NCBI RefSeq assembly: GCF_041146795.1
Contig: NC_135184.1
Location: 9,352,967-9,416,966 of the forward strand
Direction of reading: 5' to 3'
Length of the DNA stretch: 64,000 bases
DNA from: Maylandia zebra
Taxonomy: Eukaryota; Chordata; Actinopteri; Cichliformes; Cichlidae
The translations under genes were made by a program, and so were the position numbers. Positions 24,836 through 35,356 of this stretch are shown here, piece after piece (position 1 is the stretch's first letter; each line of letters begins with the position of its first letter). The notes under the pieces are model-generated. The model did not search any database. It was given only the letters and a program-made list of their open reading frames with translations, and was not told where the DNA came from.

Positions 24836-25189
24836 GCAGGCTGTAGCCAATGACAGAGCCCAGTGAGTGTATACTGAGGTCAAGACCTCAGTTTTACTGA
24901 TGCTTTTCATACCTTTCAGTAACGCCTTTTCGCAGATTAGGCAACAGGAATTTTAATTTAGTCATTTTGAGTCATTTTCCCCACTACACTTTAAACATGT
25001 TTTGACTGGTCCATTTAGACATGCTCCTAGTCTAATTTTAATATTCATTTACCCATTTTGCCCCAACTTCAAATGTACAGCACATTAACCATAATTAAAA
25101 AGAAGTCCTTTGCACAGTCCAAGCCCAACACATCCTGCAAAAACAATTCAAATTACACATTTGAAATAAAAACCTGCAAAAGTTTGATT

Positions 25190-27393
25190 TACAAAAAAGA
25201 TGCTTTATTGAACACACAAATGTACCTACCGGTACTACAAATTGTTATCACTGAAATATAGATCGAGTTGTATTTGTCAGTAAACAAAGATTTAATTAAA
25301 ATAAATTACATTTAATACTTTAAAATCACAACATTTCCACCTGAGGAAACCCAGCAGCCAGAGCTCATGAAGGATCCATCACCTGTCAAACAAAGAAAAT
25401 ATTAATAGAGCCTCAAAGGCATTAATTCAGCATTACAATCACTTTAGAGTTTAAAATAAATTTTAAAAAAAAAGCAGGGGTGCTGTTGAACTATGTTGTA
25501 CTAAACTCTGGTTACACATTTTTAGTACACCACAATATAAAAACATACTGCACAGACTAAGTAACACTTTAATGTTAACCTAAGTTAATTTAAAGTCATC
25601 AACTTAATGGCTTTGCTGACTTCATGCATCACTGACTAGCCAATCAGTGACCACATCTACCGACACATTTTCATATTTCTGCCTCGATTGCTTGGTACCC
25701 CGGTTGAGTTGGTACTAAAAAGTACCAGGTACTATCACCTAATGGAAAACCCTAAAAAGTGTCCTGACCCGAATAGGGACTAATGAAAACGGGCTATTAG
25801 ATAATACAGTTCCTTTGTGATGCAAGCTTATTGGCCATTCAATATCAGATTATGGGCTGGATTTTGATATCCAGAGTGGATTGCATTAACCATTTAATTT
25901 CAAAAAGTCAAAAAAGAAATTACCTAGCAGAATTTGACCCTAGTTAAATTTTGACTATAGACCACCTGACTTCAGCATCTTAAATTTCTTAATTTTATCT
26001 CCTTTTCTGTCTTCATTTATTTATTTGTACCATTTGTATTTTATCTGCTCTATTTCTATTGTATATCTTAACCAGCATCTGAGGGTGGACAGCAAAGAAA
26101 CAATTTCATTTGCACAGAGAAATGCCTTTCTTTGGACACATGACATTAAACACCTTGAATCTAAAGCTTGGAATTTCCACACTTTTAAACCAACAGATAT
26201 TGTGATGCAATTTCAGCGAACAAAACTGAAGAAACCTTACCTTGGACACACCCAGGTTCTGAAATCCTGAAAGAAAAGGAACATAAGATTAGCTTAACTG
26301 TGCACTTACACACCAGAGTGCCTGACCTGCGCCCTTACTGTCAAACCCATCAGTGCAGTGAAAGATAATCATGAGGTTTCAGGTGAAACACGGACTCACA
26401 TGCAACTCATCATCAAGGTTTGACTAAAAGCTGGCAAGTCTGCATCTGCAGCAGGTATAGGATGAGAACTGAAATGGCACAACTCAATTAATGGGCCTAG
26501 TGTGATAAAGCTAAGAGTAAAGAAATAATTTCTTATTTTTTATATAATGCACAGTTTAGTTGATGCATTTTAAAATGTGTGAACTGAACATTCAGCTTGT
26601 GATTTTGGTAAATATTACAGCAATGTTTAGAACTTACAGAACCTATTTAGCTCATTTAGGAATTTACACTCTCAGATAGGACAAGACAGGAAACCCTTTG
26701 TTTTACAAGCATAAACAAAGGGAACACGCTGACTCCTCAAGTTCTTAATAAAACGGATTATACCCTTTGTAAACAAGGCCTTAGTGCTTGACCTTTATAT
26801 TAGTTTTAACTTTGTTACTTATGAAGTTCATAGTGGACGTTAGTTGACCCAACATAGTAGCACGGAGGTCTTATGCACGGGTATTGTGTCGTTTGACGCA
26901 ACTAAAATTAACTTCCAATTTTAATCAGTTTCGTTCAGTTCTCGGTGAAGCAAGCCAGCTTCATTTAGATCGTTTTGTATGTGATGTTTGAAGTACACAC
27001 CAACCCTGACCCACAGGTCTTCCTCCTATGGGAGTCATTAACCTCAAACACATCAACCTAAACTGTTATAACATTACAGAACACAGCCCCAGCACCTTAA
27101 AGTTCACTGAGCTCCCAATCAAAGCCTAAATTGCATCAGTCCCTCGTACGCATCGTTTAATATTCAGCTGCATTTTCCTCATCAGCGGAAACCACGAGGT
27201 GCATTTGGCGCTACTGAAGCTGCGAGCTAACAATGTGCGGAAATAACGTCAAGAAACGCGCAAACGCATAAATATAAACACGACACCTGCGACAATAACG
27301 AAGAGAATCATCACTAAAGGTGAACATTTAGAGTAAAACAAGGTGTCACCTCGTCAGTTCTCGTCTCTCCAGCACCTCATGTCCGACCTGCAT
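25190..27393 (-). CDS. Unrecognised small three-exon gene, 46-codon frame
   Basis: On the minus strand, exon pieces 27393-27350, 26266-26241 and 25382-25312 join in frame, from an ATG (context gcggtgatg) with an in-frame stop nine codons upstream, to a 46-residue peptide beginning MQVGHEVLERRELTR and ending VVILKY. Splice signals are clear: tttctttcag before exon 2, gtaagg after it, and gtttgacag before exon 3. A cttcct/cttccgg-rich CpG stretch near 27400-27500 looks like a promoter, and an aataaa on the minus strand near 25207 could end the transcript. I do not recognise the peptide. It has no clear signal or membrane segment. It may be a microprotein gene, a long non-coding RNA, or the visible part of a gene with more exons. 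CDS coordinates are 25312-27393; the outer start includes the 3' UTR. Confidence 0.45.
25690..25795. repeat. Dispersed ggtacc-type repeat fragment
   Basis: Text such as cttggtacccc, gttggtactaaaaagtacc and aggtactatcacc, with gaaaacgggct at the end, resembles one end of a common fish non-autonomous DNA element. It lies in the last intron of the small minus-strand gene. Confidence 0.35.
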
Positions 27394-27684
27394 CACCGCA
27401 ACAAGGAAGAGAGGTCGTTAATGAGCCCGAGCCGCAATTTATCTCTTTATCAAACCACGTGTCTCCTGCTCTCTGCCGTCAAGCAAGCAGCTTCCGGGTT
27501 TGCCTGTGCCGCATAAAAATAAAAACATCGTTTAACAGTATACTTTCAAGACATCTTCTCTTTAATACGCATCCTGCATTTTATTACTGAAACACATTAC
27601 TACCGAAATGTAAACATAATGACATAAAGTAGCAGCATAGAGGCACAGCCTGAATAAACAAGTAAGGAAAATACATACAGTGGC

Positions 27685-28160
27685 ATACAGTACATTTTCC
27701 ACATGGCTTTATCAATCTCTAACGTCATTTTGGAGGAATTTAGGCCCACACGTCCTTACGGTGTTGCTTCAGCTAATTGACGTTAGCAGGCAAACTTTTA
27801 TGCACAGCTCTCTGAAGGTCCTGCTACAATATTTTAATAAGGTTGCAGCCTGGACTTTGACTGAGCCAATGCAACATCTTTTTTTAGCCATTCTGTTGCA
27901 GATTTGCTGCCAAGCTGTAGCTATGGGACCGATTACTTCTTATTTGACCCTAAAATACTTTTGATTAGCACAGTGAATGCAAGGTGCACAGGTCCTGTGG
28001 CCGCAAAACAGTCCTCAAATTGTTACCCTCTACCACCAACAGCTGGTATGAGATGTTTGTGTTGATATGCTGTGTTTGGTTTTTTGGCAAACATGGCGGT
28101 GTGCATTATGACCAACCATCTCAACTTTGGTTTCATCTTTCCAAAGCAGCACATTGTTAC
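27685..28160 (-). mobile_element. Second Tc1-like transposon relic
   Basis: On the minus strand the peptide WKDETKVEMVGHNAHRHV corresponds to the WSDETKIE...GHNAHRHVWRK region of Tc1 transposases that carries the second catalytic Asp. Further downstream fragments read DLQRAVHKSLPANVN, as in the C-terminal part. The copy has several stops and no recognisable terminal repeats. It belongs to a different Tc1 family from the pieces at 24505 and 40450. Confidence 0.7.
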
Positions 28161-28165
28161 ACACA

Positions 28166-28166
28166 C

Positions 28167-28237
<71 letters not shown>
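28166..28237. repeat. (TG)n microsatellite
   Basis: About 35 uninterrupted tg units adjoin the Tc1 relic, preceded by a short acacacatatat palindromic lead-in. Confidence 0.97.
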
Positions 28238-28238
<1 letters not shown>

Positions 28239-28844
28239 CTAACATAAATAACAACATTAAATTATTATTGTTGTTACTGTTGTTAAGATTTTTGTTTAGC
28301 TTTTGTTGATGTTGGACTGTGGCCCATGGCGCTATTGCGCTATTGTAATATTTACGTTTTGTATTACCCTTTAATTAGCAGAAAATGATACCATAAATGG
28401 CATTTTTATTTCACTCGTATTCCTGTGCATCTGTGCTAATCCTGCAATGATAAATGTCTGTTACAAGATATTCGCTTTAAACTTAAAAAAAACAAACAAC
28501 TTTTGTTTGTTTTAACTATGATCTTCTACATTAATAATTTATTGCCTAATATTACCTAATTTCTTACCTAATCAAGGGTAAACATTTCTCATTCGGATGC
28601 TGTAGTTACGTCAGAGGCGGTGTGAGTTAAACTTTTAGTACTTAAAGCTAAAAAAGTTTGGGGTTATATCTCATATTATTCCTTTAAATTTGAAAAGGAA
28701 CGACATCACATCACTAAAACCAGCAGGTGTCAGCTGTTACTAAAGAATTCCGACTTCGGTCAAGCCAACTGTGAACTACAAAATGACGTGTTTGCGTGGC
28801 TAAAGTACGGAACGCCGATTGGACCAAACTCGCTGAAATTACAG

Positions 28845-30125
28845 TTTGATAACAGAGCAGCTGGAGAAGGAGAGGAGGGAGGTGGAGATGGGGGAGATGC
28901 CTCTAGGACTGAGAAGAACACAACTTGTACTTAATTATTGGGCAAATCTTCAAGGCCATGGACAGGATCACCCACCACAAGCAGTTCTTAACCCTTGCTG
29001 GGAGAAAGGAAGGTGGAAATCAAAGAGCTTTGGGTGGATTGTGGGTGGAAGAGCAAGTGAATTTAAACTGGATCAGTTGGACGAGTTTCGTTACCAGCAA
29101 TATCTCCCTGGATACTTCCTGAAGCCATAGTTGATTTCACTCTACTGGATAAGAAGACTAAGGATGGGGCATTTATTTTAAACTCCTATACTGTGCAGGC
29201 TTACATTGACCAGTTTTATGGTTGTGTTCAATTATATACGGATGCATCTAAGGATTCAGCCAGTCAAATTGGTGTAGCAGTTGTGGTCCCAGAGTTCATG
29301 GTTAAAATAGAAAAAAGGATCACTGATAGACTGTCAGTATTCACTGGAGAACTGCTTGCAATTCTGTTGGCGGTTCAGTGGGTGGAAGATATGAGGCCAT
29401 TAAAAGCTATTGTTTGTTCAGAATCAAGAGCATCATTGCTTAGTTTACAAGGTAGTCACTCAGATGTGAGAGCAGATATTCTAGCAGAAATTCAGCAAAC
29501 ACTGTTCAGGATAAACATGATGGGTCTTACAGTTGTATTTCTTTGGATTCCAGCCCATTATGGAATAATGGGGAATGAAATGGCAGACAGAGCGGCGAAG
29601 CAAGCCACAAAACATGGGACAGTTGACCTGGCTGTTAGTTTTGGTCAAGCTGAAGTGAAGAGTATCATACGGCAAGAAATGAGGGGTAGATGGCAAAAGC
29701 AGTGGGAGGAGGAAAGGAGAGGATGGTGGTTGTGTACAATACAAAGGGGGGTAGGAGAAATGAGGACCACTGGAAGGAGCAGGAGAGAGGAGATGGTCAT
29801 ATCGAGATTGAGATTTGGACATACTGGGTTAAATGCTACATTATTCTTGATTGGGAAACATAATCAGAATCAGAATCAGAATACTTTATTAATCCCGAAG
29901 GAAATTAGGGAAATGTGCCTTCTGTGGAGACACAGAAACTATAGAGTTTGTGATATTGCACTGTCCGAAATATCAGGTGGAGAGGAGACAATTATCCCAA
30001 AACCTTATTAATATGAAAATGAAATTGGATCTGGTTGACCTATTGCAAAAGGATTCTGGAAGTAAGAGTTACCAGGCTTTATTTCAGTTTTTTAAAGCGG
30101 GAAGAGTGTTTGAAAGGCTTTGAGG
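28845..30125 (+). mobile_element. I-type LINE, 3' half with RNase H domain and Cys-rich tail
   Basis: A 272-codon open frame from 29193 encodes an RNase H domain: YTDASKD, TGELLAI, then CSESRASL where the usual Asp is Glu, and the last motif GNEMADRAAK. Upstream (28845-29190) lie connecting pieces of the same polyprotein in other frames. Downstream, after a small insert at 29863-29908, a CxxC...HC finger-like stretch (CAFCGDTE...LHC) is encoded up to about 30110. RNase H in ORF2 with a terminal Cys-His motif is typical of I-clade elements (Nimb and relatives). Reverse transcriptase and the 5' end are missing. Confidence 0.75.
29863..29908. repeat. Short fish-repeat insert inside the LINE
   Basis: A run of aatcag units followed by actttattaatccc and gaaggaaatta interrupts the LINE frame between GKH and GKC codons, each within gggaaa. 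It matches the ends of the repeat seen at 2868 and 31296. Confidence 0.55.
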
Positions 30126-30138
30126 TGTTTTTTTCTTT

Positions 30139-30160
30139 GGGGGGGGGGGGGGGGGGGGGG
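30139..30160. repeat. Poly-G tract
   Basis: Twenty-two consecutive G bases lie directly after the LINE end. Length is likely unstable and may be imprecise in the assembly. Confidence 0.9.
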
Positions 30161-30322
30161 TCATTCCAGTTCACACTCCATACTAGTGGTGGCGGTAATG
30201 CACCAATCAGTTGTTTGCCAACCGCCAATAACATTTAAGAAGAGGAAGAAGAAGGAGAGGCGGGACTCGTGTACGGTGGCGTTTTGAGATTTAACTCAAG
30301 GTTAAAGGGCAAGCTTCTGGCC

Positions 30323-33300
30323 ATGAGAATTTTAATAGGTATGTACAATTTTTAAAAAGTTACACGTTTTTTAAAGTTGCTCGGAAAGGTCAGAGTGACA
30401 TTACGCTTTCAGATAGCTTACAGCTAATGTTTACGTTGCGGCCAATAATGAAGTGCCTTATATCCATTAGTGAGTTTGTACTTGTGCATTATGTTGGGCT
30501 GTAGCACTATTGTGAACAGAGCCTGGGAGCTTTGAGAACGCGTGCTAAAATTGTGTGCTTATGGTGTGTTTCATAGTTGAGTTTGCTCAGGTAATGCACA
30601 AAGCAATGTTTTGTAAGCATGTACAATACGCATGCGCACCACGCATGCCTGACTCACCTAATTTTGAGGGGGGTTTTTTTTTAATAATTTTGAAGCGTTT
30701 CTATGTATTTATTTAGTTGTTTGGTTAAATAATAGAAATATTTCTCTTCAAGTTAAACTGCAAAAACGAGAATAAAGTTGACCCAAAGCCACCTTAACAT
30801 CATGAGCAAAAAGGGGTTTTTGAAAGTTGCGACTTTCCTTTGTTACAGCAGTTAAAACTGAGTGTAATTTTAAATTTAACGTAAAACGTTAAAAAAAAAT
30901 TAAAGCACGATATGATAAAATACATCCGATTTTAAATCTTTATACAGTACTTTCTTTACACACTTGTACGAATCACAGTTTCTAAGTTGAAGGAAGTGTG
31001 CGGCTTTTGTTTTTCAGTTTGTTCCTTTTGATGATTTCTCTGTCTGTTGTGTTTCTTGTAGGAGGGGGATCTGGCTTCGTTGGCCGTGAGCTTACCCGCC
31101 TACTTAGGGACAAAGGTCATGAGGTGACACTGATATCCCGCCAGCCTGGTCCAGGGAAGATAACATGGGTATGACCTAAAGTTAATACAAAGTAAAAGGG
31201 CAAACCTAAAGCTCATTTTAGGACCTGTTGATTCATCACTGTTAACGAAACATCATACTGGAGCTGATGCCTGATGGTTTGAAGGACTGAAATTAGAGAG
31301 GGAGAAGAAATTTATTAATCCCTTGTGTTGGTTCCTCCGGGAAATTCAGTATGTACAAACTGTACAGACAGAGACGTACAAACTGATAAATGTGGAAGGG
31401 GGATAGTTTACAGATCCAGTGACATTTCTAAACATCTTTATGTTTCTTCCTCTCTGCTCCTGCAGGGTGAGTTGGAGTCTCAGGGTCTCCCACCGTGTGA
31501 GGGTGCCGTCAACTTGGCTGGAGAGAATCTCATAAACCCACTGCGATGGTGAGAAATAAATAATCAAAGAGTCCATCCTAATATCTGCAGCATTTTAATG
31601 CATTTACAGGGATTGTCACTGTTTCTTCCCTTGGGTTCTGTTTTGAAGGTGGAATGAAAGCTACAAAAAAGACTTGTTCTCCAGTCGCGTTGACACAACT
31701 AAAGCTCTTTCTCAAGCCATTGCTGCTTCCTCCAGTCCTCCTCACTCTTGGGTGCTGGTGTCAGGTGTAGGTAAGCATTTAATAAGTGAGATTCTACTCA
31801 GCACAGCAGATCAGATGAACTCATTGATAATATAGATAGTAATTCTATTATTGCTTTTCCATTGTTTGTTTTCATGACACAGCTTGCTATAAACCCAGTC
31901 TAACAGCTCAATACACAGAAGACAGTGAATGGACTCCGTTTGACCTTCTCTCAAGACTTGTCAAAGAGTGGGAAGCAGCAGCACTACTTCCTGAAAATGT
32001 GGCAAAAACCACCAAACAAGTCATCATCCGGCCTGGTTTGTATACGGCACATGCTTATGTTTATTGTCCATTCTGAATCTGTCTAAATCAGGGGTGGGCA
32101 ACTCCAGGCCTCGAGGGCCGGTGTCCCTGCAGGTTTTAGATGTGTCCTGGAACCAACACAGCTGATTTAAATGGCTAAATTAGCTCCTCAACATGTCCTG
32201 AAGTTCTCCAGAGGCCTGGTAACAAACTAATCATGTGATTCAGGTGTGTTGTGTTACCCAAGGTAAGATCTAAAACCTGGCCTGGAATTGCCTACCCGTG
32301 GTCTAAATGGATCAGATGAAGGGCCACATGCATCTTTCTGGTCCTATGTAAGGTCTTTGCTGGATTTTTTTCCTATTTCTTAAGAACATGGCTTTCAGAT
32401 CCTGTTCGTCTGCTGTAGATGGTTTCTTTAGGCCTGCCACTTCTTTTGTCCTCACGTCTAGTTTCTTCATAATTTGTAAGTGTAACCTGTAGTTCACACT
32501 GCAGGTGTTAATGCTCAATTGCAATTTTTTGATCAAATCCGATTTTTTTTTTTTTCCTTTTCTGGTTGTTCACACTACAAATAAAATGTGACAGCAAATG
32601 CGCTCTAGTGTGAACGGTTCATGGCCCTCAAAGTGGTCCACATGCACAAAAGAAGATGTCACACACAACGCGCTCTGTTTGCGGAAGTAAAAATGGCGGC
32701 TACAGAGCTAGTAGGTGTTGTTGCAGCAGTCTATCAATTTCTGCACAGTCGTAACCGACAGAATTTTGACAAATTAAATAGAGAAAGAAGGAAACAGAGA
32801 AAAAAGAGAGCCCGTGCTTTAACAACGGCCGCCATGCTTTCTCGTTTGTCTTCTCTAGCGCTGATAATTGGCGTCCGTCTTGTGTCAGTGATGTAAAAGA
32901 CAGATTAAATGCAAAATGACCATTCAAACAGCAGTCGCTTTCTAAAACATCAGATACGTAATGGATTCAGTACCACATACGAAAGTGACCTAGGTCGGAT
33001 TTGAAAATATTGGGTTTGTGCCGTTCAAGCTGTCATACCATGATCGGATATGAGTCGGATAGGATCAAAAAAAGTCGGATTTGATGCGCGTTCGCCTGCA
33101 GTGTGAACATAGCCTAAGTGTTCTGCTCATAGTTATTTTGGAATCACCAAAAATATAATTTTTATGCCTGTCAAAATATGTTATCCTTGGCATTTTTCAG
33201 AGATTGACTAAATCGACTTAAAGAAATGTGGAAAAAAAATTTGTTTTTATGACTGGCTTCTAATAACAAAGTGCCTAAGGATACATTTTTAAAAACAGTG

Positions 33301-34210
33301 GTTCATTTCTTGAATTGGGTGCCTTTTTCATGCTTGAATGATTCACAGGTCAGTGTTAACTGGTTTAACAAACTAAAGAAAGTAATTGGGGCAAAAACCT
33401 TTCCTGAAGGTTTGAAGACGATCGGGTACAAGAACTAGAATAAAAAGAATGAAAAGGCTACCACCATCCAAAGAAAAACTTTAAAAGACCATCAGTCTGT
33501 TAAACTTTTGCATTTTGTACATGCATACACAACATGTGAAGATTTAAAGTATCTTATCTCTGTATTACTTTTTATCTTTTTCAGTTTTTATAGCATGAAT
33601 TAAAATTTTATCTCGTGGGCCATTTCACGGCAGATAATCTGACTAGATTGACTGAATGGACAGCATAAGCTTGAACTAATGGTTTTTCAGTTATAAAGAG
33701 TGTCCCAGTAAATCATCATTAAACAAGTTAAAATGGCTGCAGTGAAAAACATGTGCTTTCTTATTTTCCATGCATTCCCCAGGGGCAGTGCTGGGTCGTG
33801 ATGGTGGGGCCATGAAGCAGATGCTGCTGCCGTTCTGGCTCGGCCTCGGGGGTACCCTGGGATCTGGAAGACAACCATTTCCCTGGATCCACGTTTCAGA
33901 CCTGGCAGGAATCATTGTCCGCGCACTGGAGCCCCCTGCTGACACTCCACCCTCCTCATCACCACAAGTGTTCAACGGAGTCGCGCCGGCTCTCAACACA
34001 AACTATGAATTCACTAAAGAACTGGGTCGGGTCTTGAGGCGGCCCACCATCCTTCCTGTACCTGGCTTTGTCATGAACGCCCTGCTGGGTTCGGAGAGGG
34101 CCGTGATCCTTACTCAAGGCCAGAAAGTCATACCTAAGAGGACTTTGGAGTCTGGATTTCAGTACAACTACCCTGACTTGACCTCCGCTTTGAAGGAGAT
34201 TGTTAATTAA
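30323..34210 (+). CDS. sdr39u1: Short-chain dehydrogenase/reductase family 39U member 1
   Basis: Six exons join in frame to 302 residues: 30323-30338, 31062-31168, 31466-31548, 31649-31770, 31883-32035 and 33783-34210. The N-terminus MRILIGGGSGFVG is a Rossmann dinucleotide-binding GxxGxxG motif. AVNLAGENL, SRVDTTKAL, WVLVSG and PWIHVSDLAG are typical of this atypical SDR, which is related to bacterial epimerase YfcH and thought to use NADP(H). Its substrate is not established. Length fits the human protein (about 300 residues). The first exon carries only five codons plus one base. Intron 5 is enlarged by a hAT MITE and another DNA element. The gene converges on mettl17, with about 1 kb between the stop codons. 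Poly(A) signals are near 34250 and 34420. Confidence 0.93.
31296..31350. repeat. Short fish-repeat end in sdr39u1 intron 2
   Basis: aatttattaatccc followed by cgggaaattcag matches the repeat end described at 2868 and 29863. Confidence 0.45.
32089..32300. mobile_element. hAT MITE, copy 1
   Basis: This 212-bp element has ends caggggtgggcaactccagg and the near-complement ending gcctacccgtg. It is flanked by a perfect 8-bp duplication, gtctaaat (32081-32088 and 32301-32308). It lies in sdr39u1 intron 5. The same element is at 36286. Confidence 0.88.
32487..33113. mobile_element. Non-autonomous DNA transposon in sdr39u1 intron 5
   Basis: Both ends carry gttcacactgcagg in inverted orientation, followed inward by atcaaatccga and an A/T run. 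Flanks share taagtgt. A short frame beginning MAATELVGVVAAVYQ (32693 onward) lies inside and could be the truncated start of a transposon-encoded protein. The end sequence recalls PIF/Harbinger-type fish elements, but the flank duplication length does not settle the superfamily. Confidence 0.55.
33120..33780. other. Rest of sdr39u1 intron 5
   Basis: AT-rich intron with no recognisable element. Confidence 0.5.
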
Positions 34211-34259
34211 CAAGAGAGTACGGCGGTTCATTTTTACTGTAATACAAGAATAAACAAAT

Positions 34260-35190
34260 ATGAGCCTAAACGAGTCATTGAAAATGAATCCCAGGATCAT
34301 GACTCAGTAAAAGACTGTTGTAAATTACTTATTCATCAGATCTGTGTACTGATGAACTGTTGTTTCTCATATTGCTAAAGAGCAGTTATGGGATCATGTT
34401 TGAAAAACTGTTTTAAATAAAATGTCATGCTTTGCTTTAAAGTGTTTCTCCGCATTCGGGACAATAACAAGCGGCTTTAAGCCTTTGCTTACATTTAGAA
34501 AGCACTGGGACATGATTGTTGATACTGAAGTGTTTCTGTAAAATAAATCTGACAGAGTTGAGTCTTGATAACAGATGTGTCTAAACTTTCTCCTTTAGCA
34601 GCTTTTGCTCCTTTCGTTCAAACTCATGAACAGAGCTACAGAAGATAATCTTGGATGGTTGTACATCTAGCCATTAATGCTGCAACTAGTGACCGTGTTT
34701 ATTGTTATTAACTCCTAATTAATGCAAAAAAAAAAATTGTCAGTGACACAGTGGTTAGTAATATAAATAACCACATTACAGATGGTGAAGCACCGAAACA
34801 ATTATTGGAGCTACAGGTCATAGCCTGGAGTCTTTTTTGTTTGTTTGTTTGTTTTTTTAAATAGTCGTTTACATAAGTCTAGGTTAATCAAGTTTACTGG
34901 ATCTTTTTTGTGGCCTGCAGTAAATTAAAAATGTTGCTGAAATCTCACTTTGAGTCTCACAGTGTCACTGAATTAACCTGCAACACGGAAACGTGCAAAA
35001 AGAAATTTTACCCTTTTTATTTTAAGGCTGTGAAATGTTATGTTACCAAAAAAAAATACATAAAGCTCATGTTATGTATTGTTCTGCTGAATAAACAACT
35101 TTAAGGTTTGTTTGGACTGCATTGAAAATGAAATGCTTCAAGGTAAATTCAATTTCAAAATACTTTTTAAAAGACATTTCAGTCCAAAGA
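34260..35190. other. Intergenic between convergent sdr39u1 and mettl17
   Basis: It holds probable 3' UTR ends of both genes: aataaa signals near 34250 and 34420 on the plus strand, and a minus-strand signal near 35216. There are short A and (gttt) runs. No other gene is seen. Confidence 0.5.
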
Positions 35191-35356
35191 GCATCACACT
35201 TAAAAATATAATGGTTTATTGGAGGTGGTACACAATAAAGAAAACTGCAGAGAGGAAATGTATATGTAATTTGCAGCTCCTTTGTCTATAAATCAAAGTA
35301 TTATCAGTTTCACGATGTATCGTATGTTTCCACAGTCTGTCTTTACGGCTGAATCG

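Noticed and set aside
28030-28257. Threonine/histidine-repeat frame on the minus strand
   Set aside because: It is translation of the (TG)n tract fused to a Tc1 relic.
32621-32896. 91-codon open frame in sdr39u1 intron 5
   Set aside because: It lies wholly within an element with inverted ends, so it is transposon-derived rather than a host gene.
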